This document shows, piece by piece, positions 42,330 to 50,087 of a stretch of 64,000 bases of DNA. A model generated the notes under the pieces. The model made no database searches. It worked only from the letters and a program-made list of their open reading frames with translations, and had not been told where the DNA came from. This DNA is from CADEDH01 sp050330635. GTDB taxonomy: Bacteria > Actinomycetota > Acidimicrobiia > Acidimicrobiales > SZUA-35. Where the stretch lies: contig JBHJNQ010000039.1 of assembly GCA_050330635.1 (NCBI GenBank), positions 71,526-135,525 of the forward strand, given 5' to 3'. Both the position numbers and the translations under genes were made by a program. Position 1 is the stretch's first letter. Each line of letters begins with the position of its first letter.

Positions 42330-42342
42330 ACGGACCGTCCCC

Positions 42343-42358
42343 CCGGCCCGAGGGCCGG
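42343..42358 (+). terminator. Terminator-like hairpin after the HAD gene
   Basis: CCGGCC-CGAG-GGCCGG, a six-base GC stem with a tetraloop, 14 bases past the HAD stop. No U-tract. Confidence 0.5.
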
Positions 42359-42404
42359 ACGCGGGGCGGTCAGGCCTGGAGGGAGGCGGGCGGCTTCCCG
42401 CTCT

Positions 42405-42454
42405 CGGGTGCGCTCGTTGCACCCGGCATCGGATCTGACGGTCAGCGCAACGAG
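42405..42454. other. Hairpin with possible pseudoknot in a convergent gap
   Basis: CGGGTGC (42405-42411) and GCACCCG (42419-42425) form a perfect seven-base stem with loop GCTCGTT; CTCGTT of that loop is complementary to AACGAG at 42449-42454, which also extends to CTCGTTGC/GCAACGAG. The 168-base gap 42330-42497 otherwise has only short repeats. It may be a terminator for the SpoIID-like gene on minus or a small structured RNA. Confidence 0.4.
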
Positions 42455-42497
42455 TGTGCCCCGACGAGTCGGACCGAACCGAGTCGGGCCCACGCTC

Positions 42498-44471
42498 CTA
42501 GGCCTCGGGGGAGGCGGCGATCTCGGCCGCCAGCACGAGGTCGTCGACGTGGAGCAGGCGGGCCGCCAGCAGATCCCGGACCTCGGCGCCCGGCGCCGTC
42601 CCCAGCACCACCTGGTGCATGGATGCAGCCCGGGCCCGGCGCGACTCGAGCGACGAGTAGAAGCCGGCGGCGACGTCGTCGAGGCCGGCCACCCCGCTGT
42701 TCAACTGCGCCGTCCAGTAGTCGTGGCCTCCGGCGTCGGGCTGGCGGCCGAGGATGTCGCGGTAGAGGGCGGCCACGAAGTCGCGATGGTTGCCGCCGGC
42801 CCGGGCGTGGTACTCGGGCGACCCGTAGAACCAGATGCCTATCGACTGGAGCTTGACCCCCGAGCCGAGGACTCCGACCCAGTAGCCGCGTCCGCCACCG
42901 TCGGGCTCCCGGCCCAGGGCCCGCCGGTACAGATCGTCGACGGCCTGGCCGGCGAAGTAGTCGGACACCACGAGCTGGCGGGTGAGGGCCAGCTTCTCGC
43001 CGCCGGCGATGCGGCCATGCCACTGCTCGACCTCGGTCACCGAGGCCGTACGGCCCACCAGCCGCTGGTAGGTGCGGTCGATGTAGCGACCCTCGTCGGT
43101 CTCCCGTAACGCCCCGCCCCCGACCTGGCCGGGGGTGAACCAGTCGCTCTTCAGGCCGAGGAAGGAGCGCACGGTGCCCGCCGGTTCGGTGACCGTGCCC
43201 CGCTCGAAGTCGAACGCCACCGTCACGGCCCGACCGCCGTCGGATCCCAGCCCGTTGCGCTGGGTGACCCTCATGGCCAGCAACCGACCCTTGCCGTAGC
43301 GGCGCTCGATCTGCTCGGCGGTGACGATCACCGCCCAGGTGTGGTTGGGGTTGGCGGCGATGTCGTCGCCGTCGTCGACGACGGCGGGGAAGGTCCCTCC
43401 GGCGGTGTACCCGCCCGTGCTGGACGAGAACTCGGTCCGGGCCACGGCCCCGCCCGCCGTAAGGCGAACCGTGCCGGTGGTGGCGGCGATGGCGGCGTCG
43501 GTGCGGGCATGGGTGGCGGCACGGTAGCCCCCCCGGTCGGTGGCGACGCCGTCGTAGACCTGGCAGAGGGTGGTGTCGCAGGTGTCGGCGTAGGGCTGCT
43601 GGCGGGTGTCGCCGGCCAGGGCGTACGACCGGGCCGCCACCGCCTGGGCCTCCAGCGCAGCCGACGGCCAGGAGGCCGGCATCTCGTTCGGCACCACGCC
43701 GCGGAGGTAGTCCTCGACCGTCACGACGTTGACCGTGTGGTTGACCCCGTTGTGGACGACGGCCCGTAGCTCACCGCGGAGCCAGGTGCGGTGGGACGGC
43801 CCACAGGCCTGGAGGAGACCGTCGATGCCCGGGTTGGACGATTCGGCGACGAGGCGGACGGTCGACCGTCCGGGGATGGCACCGACCGTGGACCAGGGGG
43901 CGGCGCACGATGTTGCCACCTGGACCTCGAACCCGCCGCCCACGGGGATGAGACGAACGGCGCCGGTGGCGAACCGACCGAGGTCGGCGCCATCGAGCCC
44001 CCGTAGAAGGATGGCGCCGTCGGTCACCGCCGCCGTCGGCAGCCAGTTGCGCATGAAGCGGAGGTCGACCCGCACCGCGTTCGGATCGACCGGTGCCCCG
44101 CCCGGGACCGGTCCCCCGGTGGTGCCCTGGTAGTAGTGGTCGAGGATCTGGGTCGAGCTCCAGCCGTGGTCGAGGGCGTACCCGTAGGCCCCGTATTGGC
44201 CGAGGCCCCGACCATGGCCCCACCCTCTACCGGTGATCTCCAGGGTGGCGGCGTCGGCCGCCACCGCCGCCGCCGCCGGGGACGGGCGGTGCAGCCTGGC
44301 CAAGGGGACGAGCGCGACCAGGACGGCCAGGACCACGAGAAGCGCCACCGGTACCGACATCGGGGACCGTGGGGAGCGCCCGCACGGCAAGCCCGGGTGG
44401 GCACCGTCAGCGGTCGTTCGGTGGGGGCGGGGGCTGTCGCCGTGCCGGTTGGGAGAAGGTGAGATCATCAT
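42498..44471 (-). CDS. SpoIID/LytB-domain protein with DUF4214 repeats
   Basis: 657 aa. A membrane segment (about 38-57) anchors an extracytoplasmic protein. Residues about 70-400 are a SpoIID-like domain: GRGWGHGRGLGQYGAYGYAL, VVTVEDYLRGVVPNEMPASW, ALEAQAVAARSYAL and EFSSSTGGYT. SpoIID of Bacillus is a lytic transglycosylase; non-sporulating actinobacteria have related proteins of unclear role. The last 230 residues hold three to four DUF4214 units (YRRALGREPDGGGRGYWVGV, YRDILGRQPDAGGHDYW). The start ATG 44471 is fixed by ATGA overlap with the amidase stop. Confidence 0.88.
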   Translation of the reverse strand: MMISPSPNRHGDSPRPHRTTADGAHPGLPCGRSPRSPMSVPVALLVVLAVLVALVPLARLHRPSPAAAAVAADAATLEITGRGWGHGRGLGQYGAYGYALDHGWSSTQILDHYYQGTTGGPVPGGAPVDPNAVRVDLRFMRNWLPTAAVTDGAILLRGLDGADLGRFATGAVRLIPVGGGFEVQVATSCAAPWSTVGAIPGRSTVRLVAESSNPGIDGLLQACGPSHRTWLRGELRAVVHNGVNHTVNVVTVEDYLRGVVPNEMPASWPSAALEAQAVAARSYALAGDTRQQPYADTCDTTLCQVYDGVATDRGGYRAATHARTDAAIAATTGTVRLTAGGAVARTEFSSSTGGYTAGGTFPAVVDDGDDIAANPNHTWAVIVTAEQIERRYGKGRLLAMRVTQRNGLGSDGGRAVTVAFDFERGTVTEPAGTVRSFLGLKSDWFTPGQVGGGALRETDEGRYIDRTYQRLVGRTASVTEVEQWHGRIAGGEKLALTRQLVVSDYFAGQAVDDLYRRALGREPDGGGRGYWVGVLGSGVKLQSIGIWFYGSPEYHARAGGNHRDFVAALYRDILGRQPDAGGHDYWTAQLNSGVAGLDDVAAGFYSSLESRRARAASMHQVVLGTAPGAEVRDLLAARLLHVDDLVLAAEIAASPEA

Positions 44472-47116
44472 CGTGTCGCTCGTTCATGGAACTCGTCGGA
44501 CGTTGCCAGTTCGGCGGCGAGGACGACGTCGTCCACCGCCAGCAGCCGTTCGGCCCAGTACTCGGAACCGGATTGATCGGGGTCGCGTCCCAGGACCTCC
44601 CGGTAAAGCTCGACCACCCGCCCCCGTCGGGACTCGGGCGAAGCATAGAAGCCGGCGGCGACGTCGGTGGCGCGGGCCCTCCCGGACGACAGCTGACCCA
44701 CCCAGTAGCTCAGACCCTCCTGGTCGACCGACCGCCCCAGCAGCCGGTCGTAGAGCCGGGTGACGTAGGCGGTCGGCGACCCGGCGGCGGCCACGTACTC
44801 CTCGGAGCCGTAGAAGAAGACACCGACCCGCTGGAGCGAGAGACCCCGCCCCACCTCCCCCACCCAGTACCGGCGACCCTCCTCGTCCGCCGGTCGGCCC
44901 AACACGTCGCGGTACATGGCGTCGATGCGACGCCCCGCCCACTCGTCGCTCCGGGCCAGAGCCGTCGTCACGGCGGCCCGACCGTCGCCGTAGGTGAGCC
45001 GCCCCTCCCAGTACACCAGCTCCGCCCCGGTGGCGGGCCGGCCGAGGAAGAGCCGGACGACGGCGTCGAGGTAGCGGCCCGTGGGTCCGGTGGCGAAGCC
45101 GGCCGGCAGCGCCGGCTCCACCGCGACGACGTCGACGGCGTCGTCCCGGGTGGCGTCGGTGGACAGGGGTTTGATGATCCGCTCCTGGCCGAAGGGCCAC
45201 AGCTGACCATCGCTCGACATCAGCCACCCGCCGTGGCCGCTTGCCCCCGCGGCGACGGCCACGAGCCGACGCGAGGGGGCGGCGGGCGACGGGGTGGTGA
45301 TGCCTGCGGTGGGCGCCGGCCCGAAGGGGTGGAGCCGTCCCTGACGGTCGAGAACCCAGCCTCCCGCCGCCCCGGGGCGAACGGCCACGTCGACCGCCTC
45401 GACCGGTCCCGTGGAGAGCTGACGTGGTGGGGCGGCGCCGACGGCACGGAGTCGGCCGTCGGCCTCGACGAGATAGCCGTCACCCGACCCCGGATCGAGG
45501 TCACCCCGGATCACCGGGCCGCCCGAGGCCGACGCCTCCACCGGCAGGTCGGTGCGGGAGCCGAAGCCGTGGACCGCCCCCTCGGCGTCGATCACCCAGC
45601 CCCCGTCGGCGGCGGTCGTCACCGTCAGGTCGACCGGGGGGCGGTCGCCGGCCGGTCGGACGGCCAGATCCGGGGCCGGGCCGAAGGCGTGGACCATGCC
45701 ATCGGCGTGCAGGACGTAGCCGGCCCCGACGCCGTCACGGCGGGAGGCGCCGACGGCGAGCGGCCGGGGCGAGGGCGGGGGCAGTGGGCCCGGGCCGAGC
45801 AGCGGGGCGCCGACACCGGGGATCCCGACGCCGCCCGATGGACGGATGCCGCCCCTGGCGTCGACGGTGATGAGCCCGGCGCCGATGTCGGCCGGGGTCC
45901 AGGCGTCGAACCGGTAGGGCACGTCGTCGTTGCGGGCCGCCACGAGGTGGGAACCGAGGCCGTGGACGAGGTCGTAGCCGTGCGATCCGGGGCACGACGT
46001 GACGCCGACGTCGCGGTGGCCCATCACGGTCGGCACCAGATGCCAGTGGTTGGAGGCGAGCCGCTGGGGTCCCTCGGTCGAGCGGTTCTTCAGCCAGGTC
46101 ATACCCTCGGGGTCCACCCCGTGGAGGCCGAGCTTCCAGGTCGCCAGTCGGCGGACGGCGTCCTCGGCGGCGGCCGACGGCCGGGCCACGGCGGGGCTGA
46201 CCCTCGGCTGGTGCTGCCCGAGCAGGGCCACCCCCACCGTCGAGGTGTTGAACCCCTTGGCGTGACCGCCGACGACCGCCCGCTCGATCCCGCCCGTGCG
46301 GCCCTCCCAGATCGTCCCGAAGCGATCGACGAGGAAGTTGTAGCCGATGTCACACCACCCGTTGACCCCGACATGGGCGTACCACACCGCCCGGAGGAGA
46401 TCGTCGACCCGGTCCTCGGCGTAGTTGTTGGTGGTGACGGTGTGATGGACGACCATGGCCTGGATATTGTCGGCATGGGAGGGGGCGGAACCACAGCCCT
46501 GATTGCCGCTGGCCCATCCCTCGTTGGTCCACGCCGAGCGGGAGCGGATGGCGGGCATCGTCACGCCCCGAACCAGCTGCCGGCCGGCGACGGCGGGAAC
46601 CTGGTGGTCCGGGGGTCGGGAGCCGAACCCGTCGGACAACACGGTGGCGGTGATGGGGGTGGTGTCGCCGTCGAGGCTGACGACCTCGACGGTGGTCGCT
46701 CCGTCCAGCAGGTAGGGGCTGGTGGCGAGGGTGGTCAGCTGCGGCCCCTCGCCCCCTCCGGCAGCGTCGGTTTCGGCGGCGCCGGTGTGGGCGGGTCCGG
46801 CCGGGCCGTCCGGCCCCTCGGCCTCGTCCGCGGTCAGCAGGATCGGCTCGCTCCACTCCCCCGCCCGTTCGGCCCGCACTGCGTAGGTGTCGCCGACGGG
46901 GACGGCGAGGATGACGAACTGGTCGTCGGGCCGAACCGACAGCCGGCGGCCGGGACCGTTGTCCCCGTCGGGGGTCGGCAGCTCGTCGACGAGGGCCAGC
47001 TCGTGACGCCGGACCCCGTCGGCCACGGACTCACCGTCGGCCGCTCCTCCGTCGTCCCCGCCCACGTGGGCCAGGGCGGCGGCACCGAGGATGAGCGCGA
47101 CGATCGACAGCGACAC
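44468..47116 (-). CDS. N-acetylmuramoyl-L-alanine amidase (PGRP/Amidase_2) with beta-repeat and DUF4214 regions
   Basis: 882 aa from GTG 47116, probably longer. Order: N-terminal hydrophobic anchor; amidase domain (about 190-375) with zinc ligands in MVVHHTVTTNNY and GHRDVGVTSCPG, and GWCDIGYNFLVDRFGTIWEG; five repeats of the GGWVLDRQGRLHPFGPAP type (about 445-660), likely a beta-propeller-like fold; and four DUF4214 units at the C-terminus. It should cleave the lactyl-peptide bond of peptidoglycan outside the cell. The open frame continues 20 codons upstream with a basic segment (SLRRRHPALV), more like a true signal; see the promoter at 47183. Confidence 0.9.
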   Translation of the reverse strand: MSLSIVALILGAAALAHVGGDDGGAADGESVADGVRRHELALVDELPTPDGDNGPGRRLSVRPDDQFVILAVPVGDTYAVRAERAGEWSEPILLTADEAEGPDGPAGPAHTGAAETDAAGGGEGPQLTTLATSPYLLDGATTVEVVSLDGDTTPITATVLSDGFGSRPPDHQVPAVAGRQLVRGVTMPAIRSRSAWTNEGWASGNQGCGSAPSHADNIQAMVVHHTVTTNNYAEDRVDDLLRAVWYAHVGVNGWCDIGYNFLVDRFGTIWEGRTGGIERAVVGGHAKGFNTSTVGVALLGQHQPRVSPAVARPSAAAEDAVRRLATWKLGLHGVDPEGMTWLKNRSTEGPQRLASNHWHLVPTVMGHRDVGVTSCPGSHGYDLVHGLGSHLVAARNDDVPYRFDAWTPADIGAGLITVDARGGIRPSGGVGIPGVGAPLLGPGPLPPPSPRPLAVGASRRDGVGAGYVLHADGMVHAFGPAPDLAVRPAGDRPPVDLTVTTAADGGWVIDAEGAVHGFGSRTDLPVEASASGGPVIRGDLDPGSGDGYLVEADGRLRAVGAAPPRQLSTGPVEAVDVAVRPGAAGGWVLDRQGRLHPFGPAPTAGITTPSPAAPSRRLVAVAAGASGHGGWLMSSDGQLWPFGQERIIKPLSTDATRDDAVDVVAVEPALPAGFATGPTGRYLDAVVRLFLGRPATGAELVYWEGRLTYGDGRAAVTTALARSDEWAGRRIDAMYRDVLGRPADEEGRRYWVGEVGRGLSLQRVGVFFYGSEEYVAAAGSPTAYVTRLYDRLLGRSVDQEGLSYWVGQLSSGRARATDVAAGFYASPESRRGRVVELYREVLGRDPDQSGSEYWAERLLAVDDVVLAAELATSDEFHERATR

Positions 47117-47182
47117 CAGGGCGGGATGGCGTCGCCGCAGAGACGAGAGGGCGGCGGGCCACGCAAGTCTGACGATGCCAGC

Positions 47183-47188
47183 AATCTA
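47183..47188 (-). promoter_or_regulatory. Possible -10 element of the amidase-SpoIID operon
   Basis: TAGATT on the minus strand. Six bases later the amidase frame has ATC at 47176, not a usual start codon. The rest of the 47117-47277 gap holds only a weak hairpin (CACCG-AC-CGGTG). Confidence 0.4.
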
Positions 47189-47277
47189 GGTGGCAACGGC
47201 GGCCCTGCCGTTCACCGACCGGTGGGAAGAACTGCCCCGCCATCGCCGACCGCCGACCGGCCGGGGACGGCACTCTG

Positions 47278-48444
47278 TCAGGCGGCGGTGACGACTGGCA
47301 TGCAGAGTCCGTCGAGCTCGACCACCTCGATGCCGTCACGGTTGGCCCAGGTCACCGGATTGTCGGGATCGATGTTGAGCTTGTACTCGCGGAAGCTCAT
47401 CTCCAGGGCGTCGAAGGCCAGGAGCCGACCCCGCAGCGAGTCACCGAGCCCGAGGATGAGCTTGATGGCCTCCAACGCCTGGATGGAGCCGACGATCCCG
47501 GGCAGGACGCCCAGCACGCCGGCCTCGGCGCAACTCGGTGCGAGCTCGGCGGGCGGCGGCTCCGGCAGGAGGTCGCGGTAGGTGGGCCCATCGTGCGGGT
47601 CGAACACCGTGACCTGCCCCTCGAAGCGGAAGATCGAGCCGTGGACCACGGGGATCCCGAGCTTCACCGAGGCGTCGTTGAGGAGGTAGCGGCTGGGGAA
47701 GTTGTCGGCCCCGTCCACGACCACGTCGTAGCCCTCGAGGATCCCCATGATGTTGTCGGCCCCGAGCCTGGTGTCGTAGGTCACCACGGCGAGGTCGGGG
47801 TTCATGGCCACCAGCGTCTTCTTGGCCGAGTCGACCTTGCGCTCCCCGATCCGGTCGAGGTTGTGGAGGATCTGGCGCTGGAGGTTCGACTCGTCGACGA
47901 CGTCCATGTCGATGATGCCGATCGTCCCGACGCCGGCGGCGGCGAGGTAGAGGGCGGCGGGCGAACCGAGGCCACCGGCCCCGAGCAGCAGGACCTTGGC
48001 CCCCAGCAGCTTCTGCTGGCCCTCCTCGCCCACCTCGGGCAGGAGGAGATGACGGCTGTAACGGTTGCGCTGATCGGCGGTGAGGCTCTCGGGAACGGCC
48101 CACGGGCGGCCCTCGTCCTTCCACCGGTTGAACCCGCCGTCCATCGAGGTGACGTCGGCGTAGCCCAGCTCGGACAGGGTCTTGGCGGCGAAGGCCGACC
48201 GGACCCCGCCGGCACACATCACGACGATCGGTGCCGCCTTGTCGGGGAGGCGGGACTCGACCTGGGCTTCGAGGTTGCCCCGCACGATCTGCACCGAGCC
48301 GGGAACGGCGCCCTGGGCCACCTCGTCGGGCTCGCGCACGTCGAGCAGCACGGCTCCCCCGGCGATGGCCTTCTCCGCCCCGGCGGGGTCGGTCTCGGCG
48401 ATCTCGGCCTTGGTGGCGGCCAGCAGGTCTCGGAACGTGGGCAT
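47278..48444 (-). CDS. Rhodanese-ThiF/MoeB fusion, sulfur-carrier activating enzyme
   Basis: 388 aa. Rhodanese domain first (about 1-117) with LLDVREPDEVAQGAVPG and the catalytic loop VVMCAGGVRSAF; then a ThiF/MoeB adenylyltransferase with RYSRHLLLPEVGEEGQ, VLLLGAGGLGSPAALYLAAA, DESNLQRQILH and PSCAEAGVLGVLPG. It should activate a ubiquitin-like sulfur carrier (MoaD, ThiS or CysO). In mycobacterial MoeZ the order is the reverse, adenylyltransferase then rhodanese. ATG 48444 has a Shine-Dalgarno GAGG eight bases upstream, so it is not leaderless. Confidence 0.9.
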   Translation of the reverse strand: MPTFRDLLAATKAEIAETDPAGAEKAIAGGAVLLDVREPDEVAQGAVPGSVQIVRGNLEAQVESRLPDKAAPIVVMCAGGVRSAFAAKTLSELGYADVTSMDGGFNRWKDEGRPWAVPESLTADQRNRYSRHLLLPEVGEEGQQKLLGAKVLLLGAGGLGSPAALYLAAAGVGTIGIIDMDVVDESNLQRQILHNLDRIGERKVDSAKKTLVAMNPDLAVVTYDTRLGADNIMGILEGYDVVVDGADNFPSRYLLNDASVKLGIPVVHGSIFRFEGQVTVFDPHDGPTYRDLLPEPPPAELAPSCAEAGVLGVLPGIVGSIQALEAIKLILGLGDSLRGRLLAFDALEMSFREYKLNIDPDNPVTWANRDGIEVVELDGLCMPVVTAA

Positions 48445-48456
48445 GAGTGCTACCTC

Positions 48457-48471
48457 GCTTTCGCCGAAAGC
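48457..48471 (-). promoter_or_regulatory. Hairpin next to the ribosome site of the rhodanese-ThiF gene
   Basis: GCTTTC-n3-GAAAGC abuts the GAGG ribosome site (48453-48456). A TAAGCT (48469-48474) overlaps it and a palindromic CAATTG lies at 48488-48493. This may be a control region. The rest of 48445-48602 has an 11-base direct repeat, GCCAACCGCGG (48561 and 48582), and nothing else recognisable. Confidence 0.35.
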
Positions 48472-48602
48472 TTATCTACCAGGTCAACAATTGGACCAAC
48501 CGGTCGACCCGTCGATGCATTCCCTTTGGTGCCCCATCGCCACGGTGGGGGCCGCACCGCGCCAACCGCGGGTGTTCCCGGGCCAACCGCGGTGTCGCGA
48601 CC

Positions 48603-49430
48603 TCAGCAGATCAGCGTGAGGACGTCGCTGATCGAAGCCCGGACCACGACGTCGCCGAGGTGGTCGAGCTCGGTCGGGCTGCCGTTGACGATCACCACGC
48701 CGGCACCGGCCCGCTTGGCCACGGGCACGACGGCGGCGACGGGGTAGACCGACAGGGTGGATCCGACGGCGAGCAGGAGATCGCAGTTCTCCGCTGCCAG
48801 CTGGGCCCGTTGCAGGTCCTCGGCCACCAGGCTCTGACCGAAGCTGATAGTTGCCGATTTGAGGATCCCGCCGCAGTCGGGGCAGTCGGGATCGTCCTCG
48901 CCCCGTCGTACCCGGTCGAGCACCGGCTGCATCTCCTCCCGGTAAGTGCATGACATGCACCCGACCCAGCGGGCGGTGCCGTGGACCTCCACCACCCGGT
49001 CGGGGTCGCTGCCGGCCAGCTGGTGCAGACCATCGACGTTCTGGGTGATGAGCAGCAACAGCTTGCGCCGCGCCTCGAGCGACGTCAGGGCGTAGTGACC
49101 CCGGTTGGGGTCGGCGGTCCACATCGGGCTGTCGAGCCGGGACCGCCACGACCGCCGGCGCACCTCGGCGTCGGCGAGGTAGTTGTGGATCGTGGCCTGC
49201 TTCTCGGCCTCCGGGTTCCTCGTCCACACCCCCTGGGGCCCCCGGAAATCGGGGATCCGGGAGTCGGTGGAGATACCGGCGCCGGTCAACACGACGATCC
49301 GTTCGGCCCCCTCGACCAGGTCGGCGGCGGCCGCTACGGCCTCGTCGCGCTCGACGATGGCGCCGCCGACGAGGCTCTCGAGGGTCTCATCGCCATGGTT
49401 GGGGTTGCGTGGCCGGCCTGACTCGCTCAC
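48603..49430 (-). CDS. Sir2-family NAD-dependent protein deacylase
   Basis: 275 aa from GTG 49430. Motifs in order: VVLTGAGISTDSRIPDFRG (NAD loop), LLITQNVDGLHQLAGS, catalytic His in VVEVHGTARWVGC, zinc cysteines CMSC and CPDC, ISFGQSL and AVGSTLSVYPVA. It removes acetyl or longer acyl groups from lysines. The long gap between the two CxxC pairs is normal. The GTG is seven bases after TAGCGT. It diverges from a hypothetical gene with promoter elements almost back to back. Confidence 0.92.
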   Translation of the reverse strand: MSESGRPRNPNHGDETLESLVGGAIVERDEAVAAAADLVEGAERIVVLTGAGISTDSRIPDFRGPQGVWTRNPEAEKQATIHNYLADAEVRRRSWRSRLDSPMWTADPNRGHYALTSLEARRKLLLLITQNVDGLHQLAGSDPDRVVEVHGTARWVGCMSCTYREEMQPVLDRVRRGEDDPDCPDCGGILKSATISFGQSLVAEDLQRAQLAAENCDLLLAVGSTLSVYPVAAVVPVAKRAGAGVVIVNGSPTELDHLGDVVVRASISDVLTLIC

Positions 49431-49437
49431 GTTGGCG

Positions 49438-49459
49438 ACGCTAGCCGCTCCATTACCCT
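49438..49459. promoter_or_regulatory. Back-to-back leaderless promoters (sirtuin and hypothetical gene)
   Basis: Minus-strand TAGCGT (49438-49443) is seven bases before the sirtuin GTG 49430; plus-strand TACCCT (49454-49459) is seven bases before ATG 49467. Only ten bases separate the two -10 hexamers, so each polymerase would cover the other promoter. Confidence 0.6.
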
Positions 49460-49466
49460 CGTCGAA

Positions 49467-50087
49467 ATGAGTGAGCCGCTGGGCCCGAGGCCGTACTCGG
49501 ACCGGGAGCTGACGCTGAAGGCGATCTCCCTCACGTTCCACCGGGCCCGGGCCGCCCAGGAACAGCTGAGGGCGCTGCCGACGGTCGAGACCGAACCGGA
49601 CGACGTCGACGTCGACGCCGTCGACGTCGTGGGCCCGGTCGAGGGCGGCGGCCCGGGAGAAACGACGGCCGAGGAGGTGCTGGCCGAGAGCGACCACGAC
49701 ACCGACCCGCTGCCCAACCCGATCGTGACCGACGCCAACCTCGGCCACTATATGTCGCTGGCCACCTCGGTCCAGGGCGATCCCGACGCCAGAGGTCTCC
49801 GGAGTCGGCTGCGTCGACGGCGGGGGGCCCAGGCGCGTTTCAACACGGCCATCGTCCACGCCCTCCATCAGATCGATCACCGGACCCGACTGCAGCGCCG
49901 CACGATCGCCGCCCTCGAGGCCGAGCTGGCCGACGCCAGGCGAGCCCTGACGGCACTGGAAGCGGCGGCGCCGCCCATCGAAGCCGAGCCTCCCGCCGAT
50001 CACCCCACCGAGATCGGGGTCGCCGGCGAGATCGGGGTCACCGACGAGATCGGGGTCACCGACGACGATGATGGGAGCGACCGGTGA
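49467..50087 (+). CDS. Hypothetical protein with coiled coil, paired with a GT4
   Basis: 206 aa, no family recognised. The N-terminal helix (SDRELTLKAISLTFHRARAA) is followed by an acidic disordered stretch, a basic patch (RSRLRRRRGAQARF), a heptad helix HRTRLQRRTIAALEAELADA then RRALTAL (about 140-167) and a tail repeating EIGV(T/A). No signal or membrane segment. Its stop overlaps the next GT gene (GTGA), so the two act together; a scaffold or polymerisation factor for the GT is possible but unproven. Confidence 0.75.
   Translation: MSEPLGPRPYSDRELTLKAISLTFHRARAAQEQLRALPTVETEPDDVDVDAVDVVGPVEGGGPGETTAEEVLAESDHDTDPLPNPIVTDANLGHYMSLATSVQGDPDARGLRSRLRRRRGAQARFNTAIVHALHQIDHRTRLQRRTIAALEAELADARRALTALEAAAPPIEAEPPADHPTEIGVAGEIGVTDEIGVTDDDDGSDR

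Noticed and set aside
44369..47581. 1070-codon open frame on plus
   Set aside because: Antisense shadow of the amidase and its neighbours; Gly/Arg/Pro/His-rich with no domain. Long antisense frames are expected at this GC.
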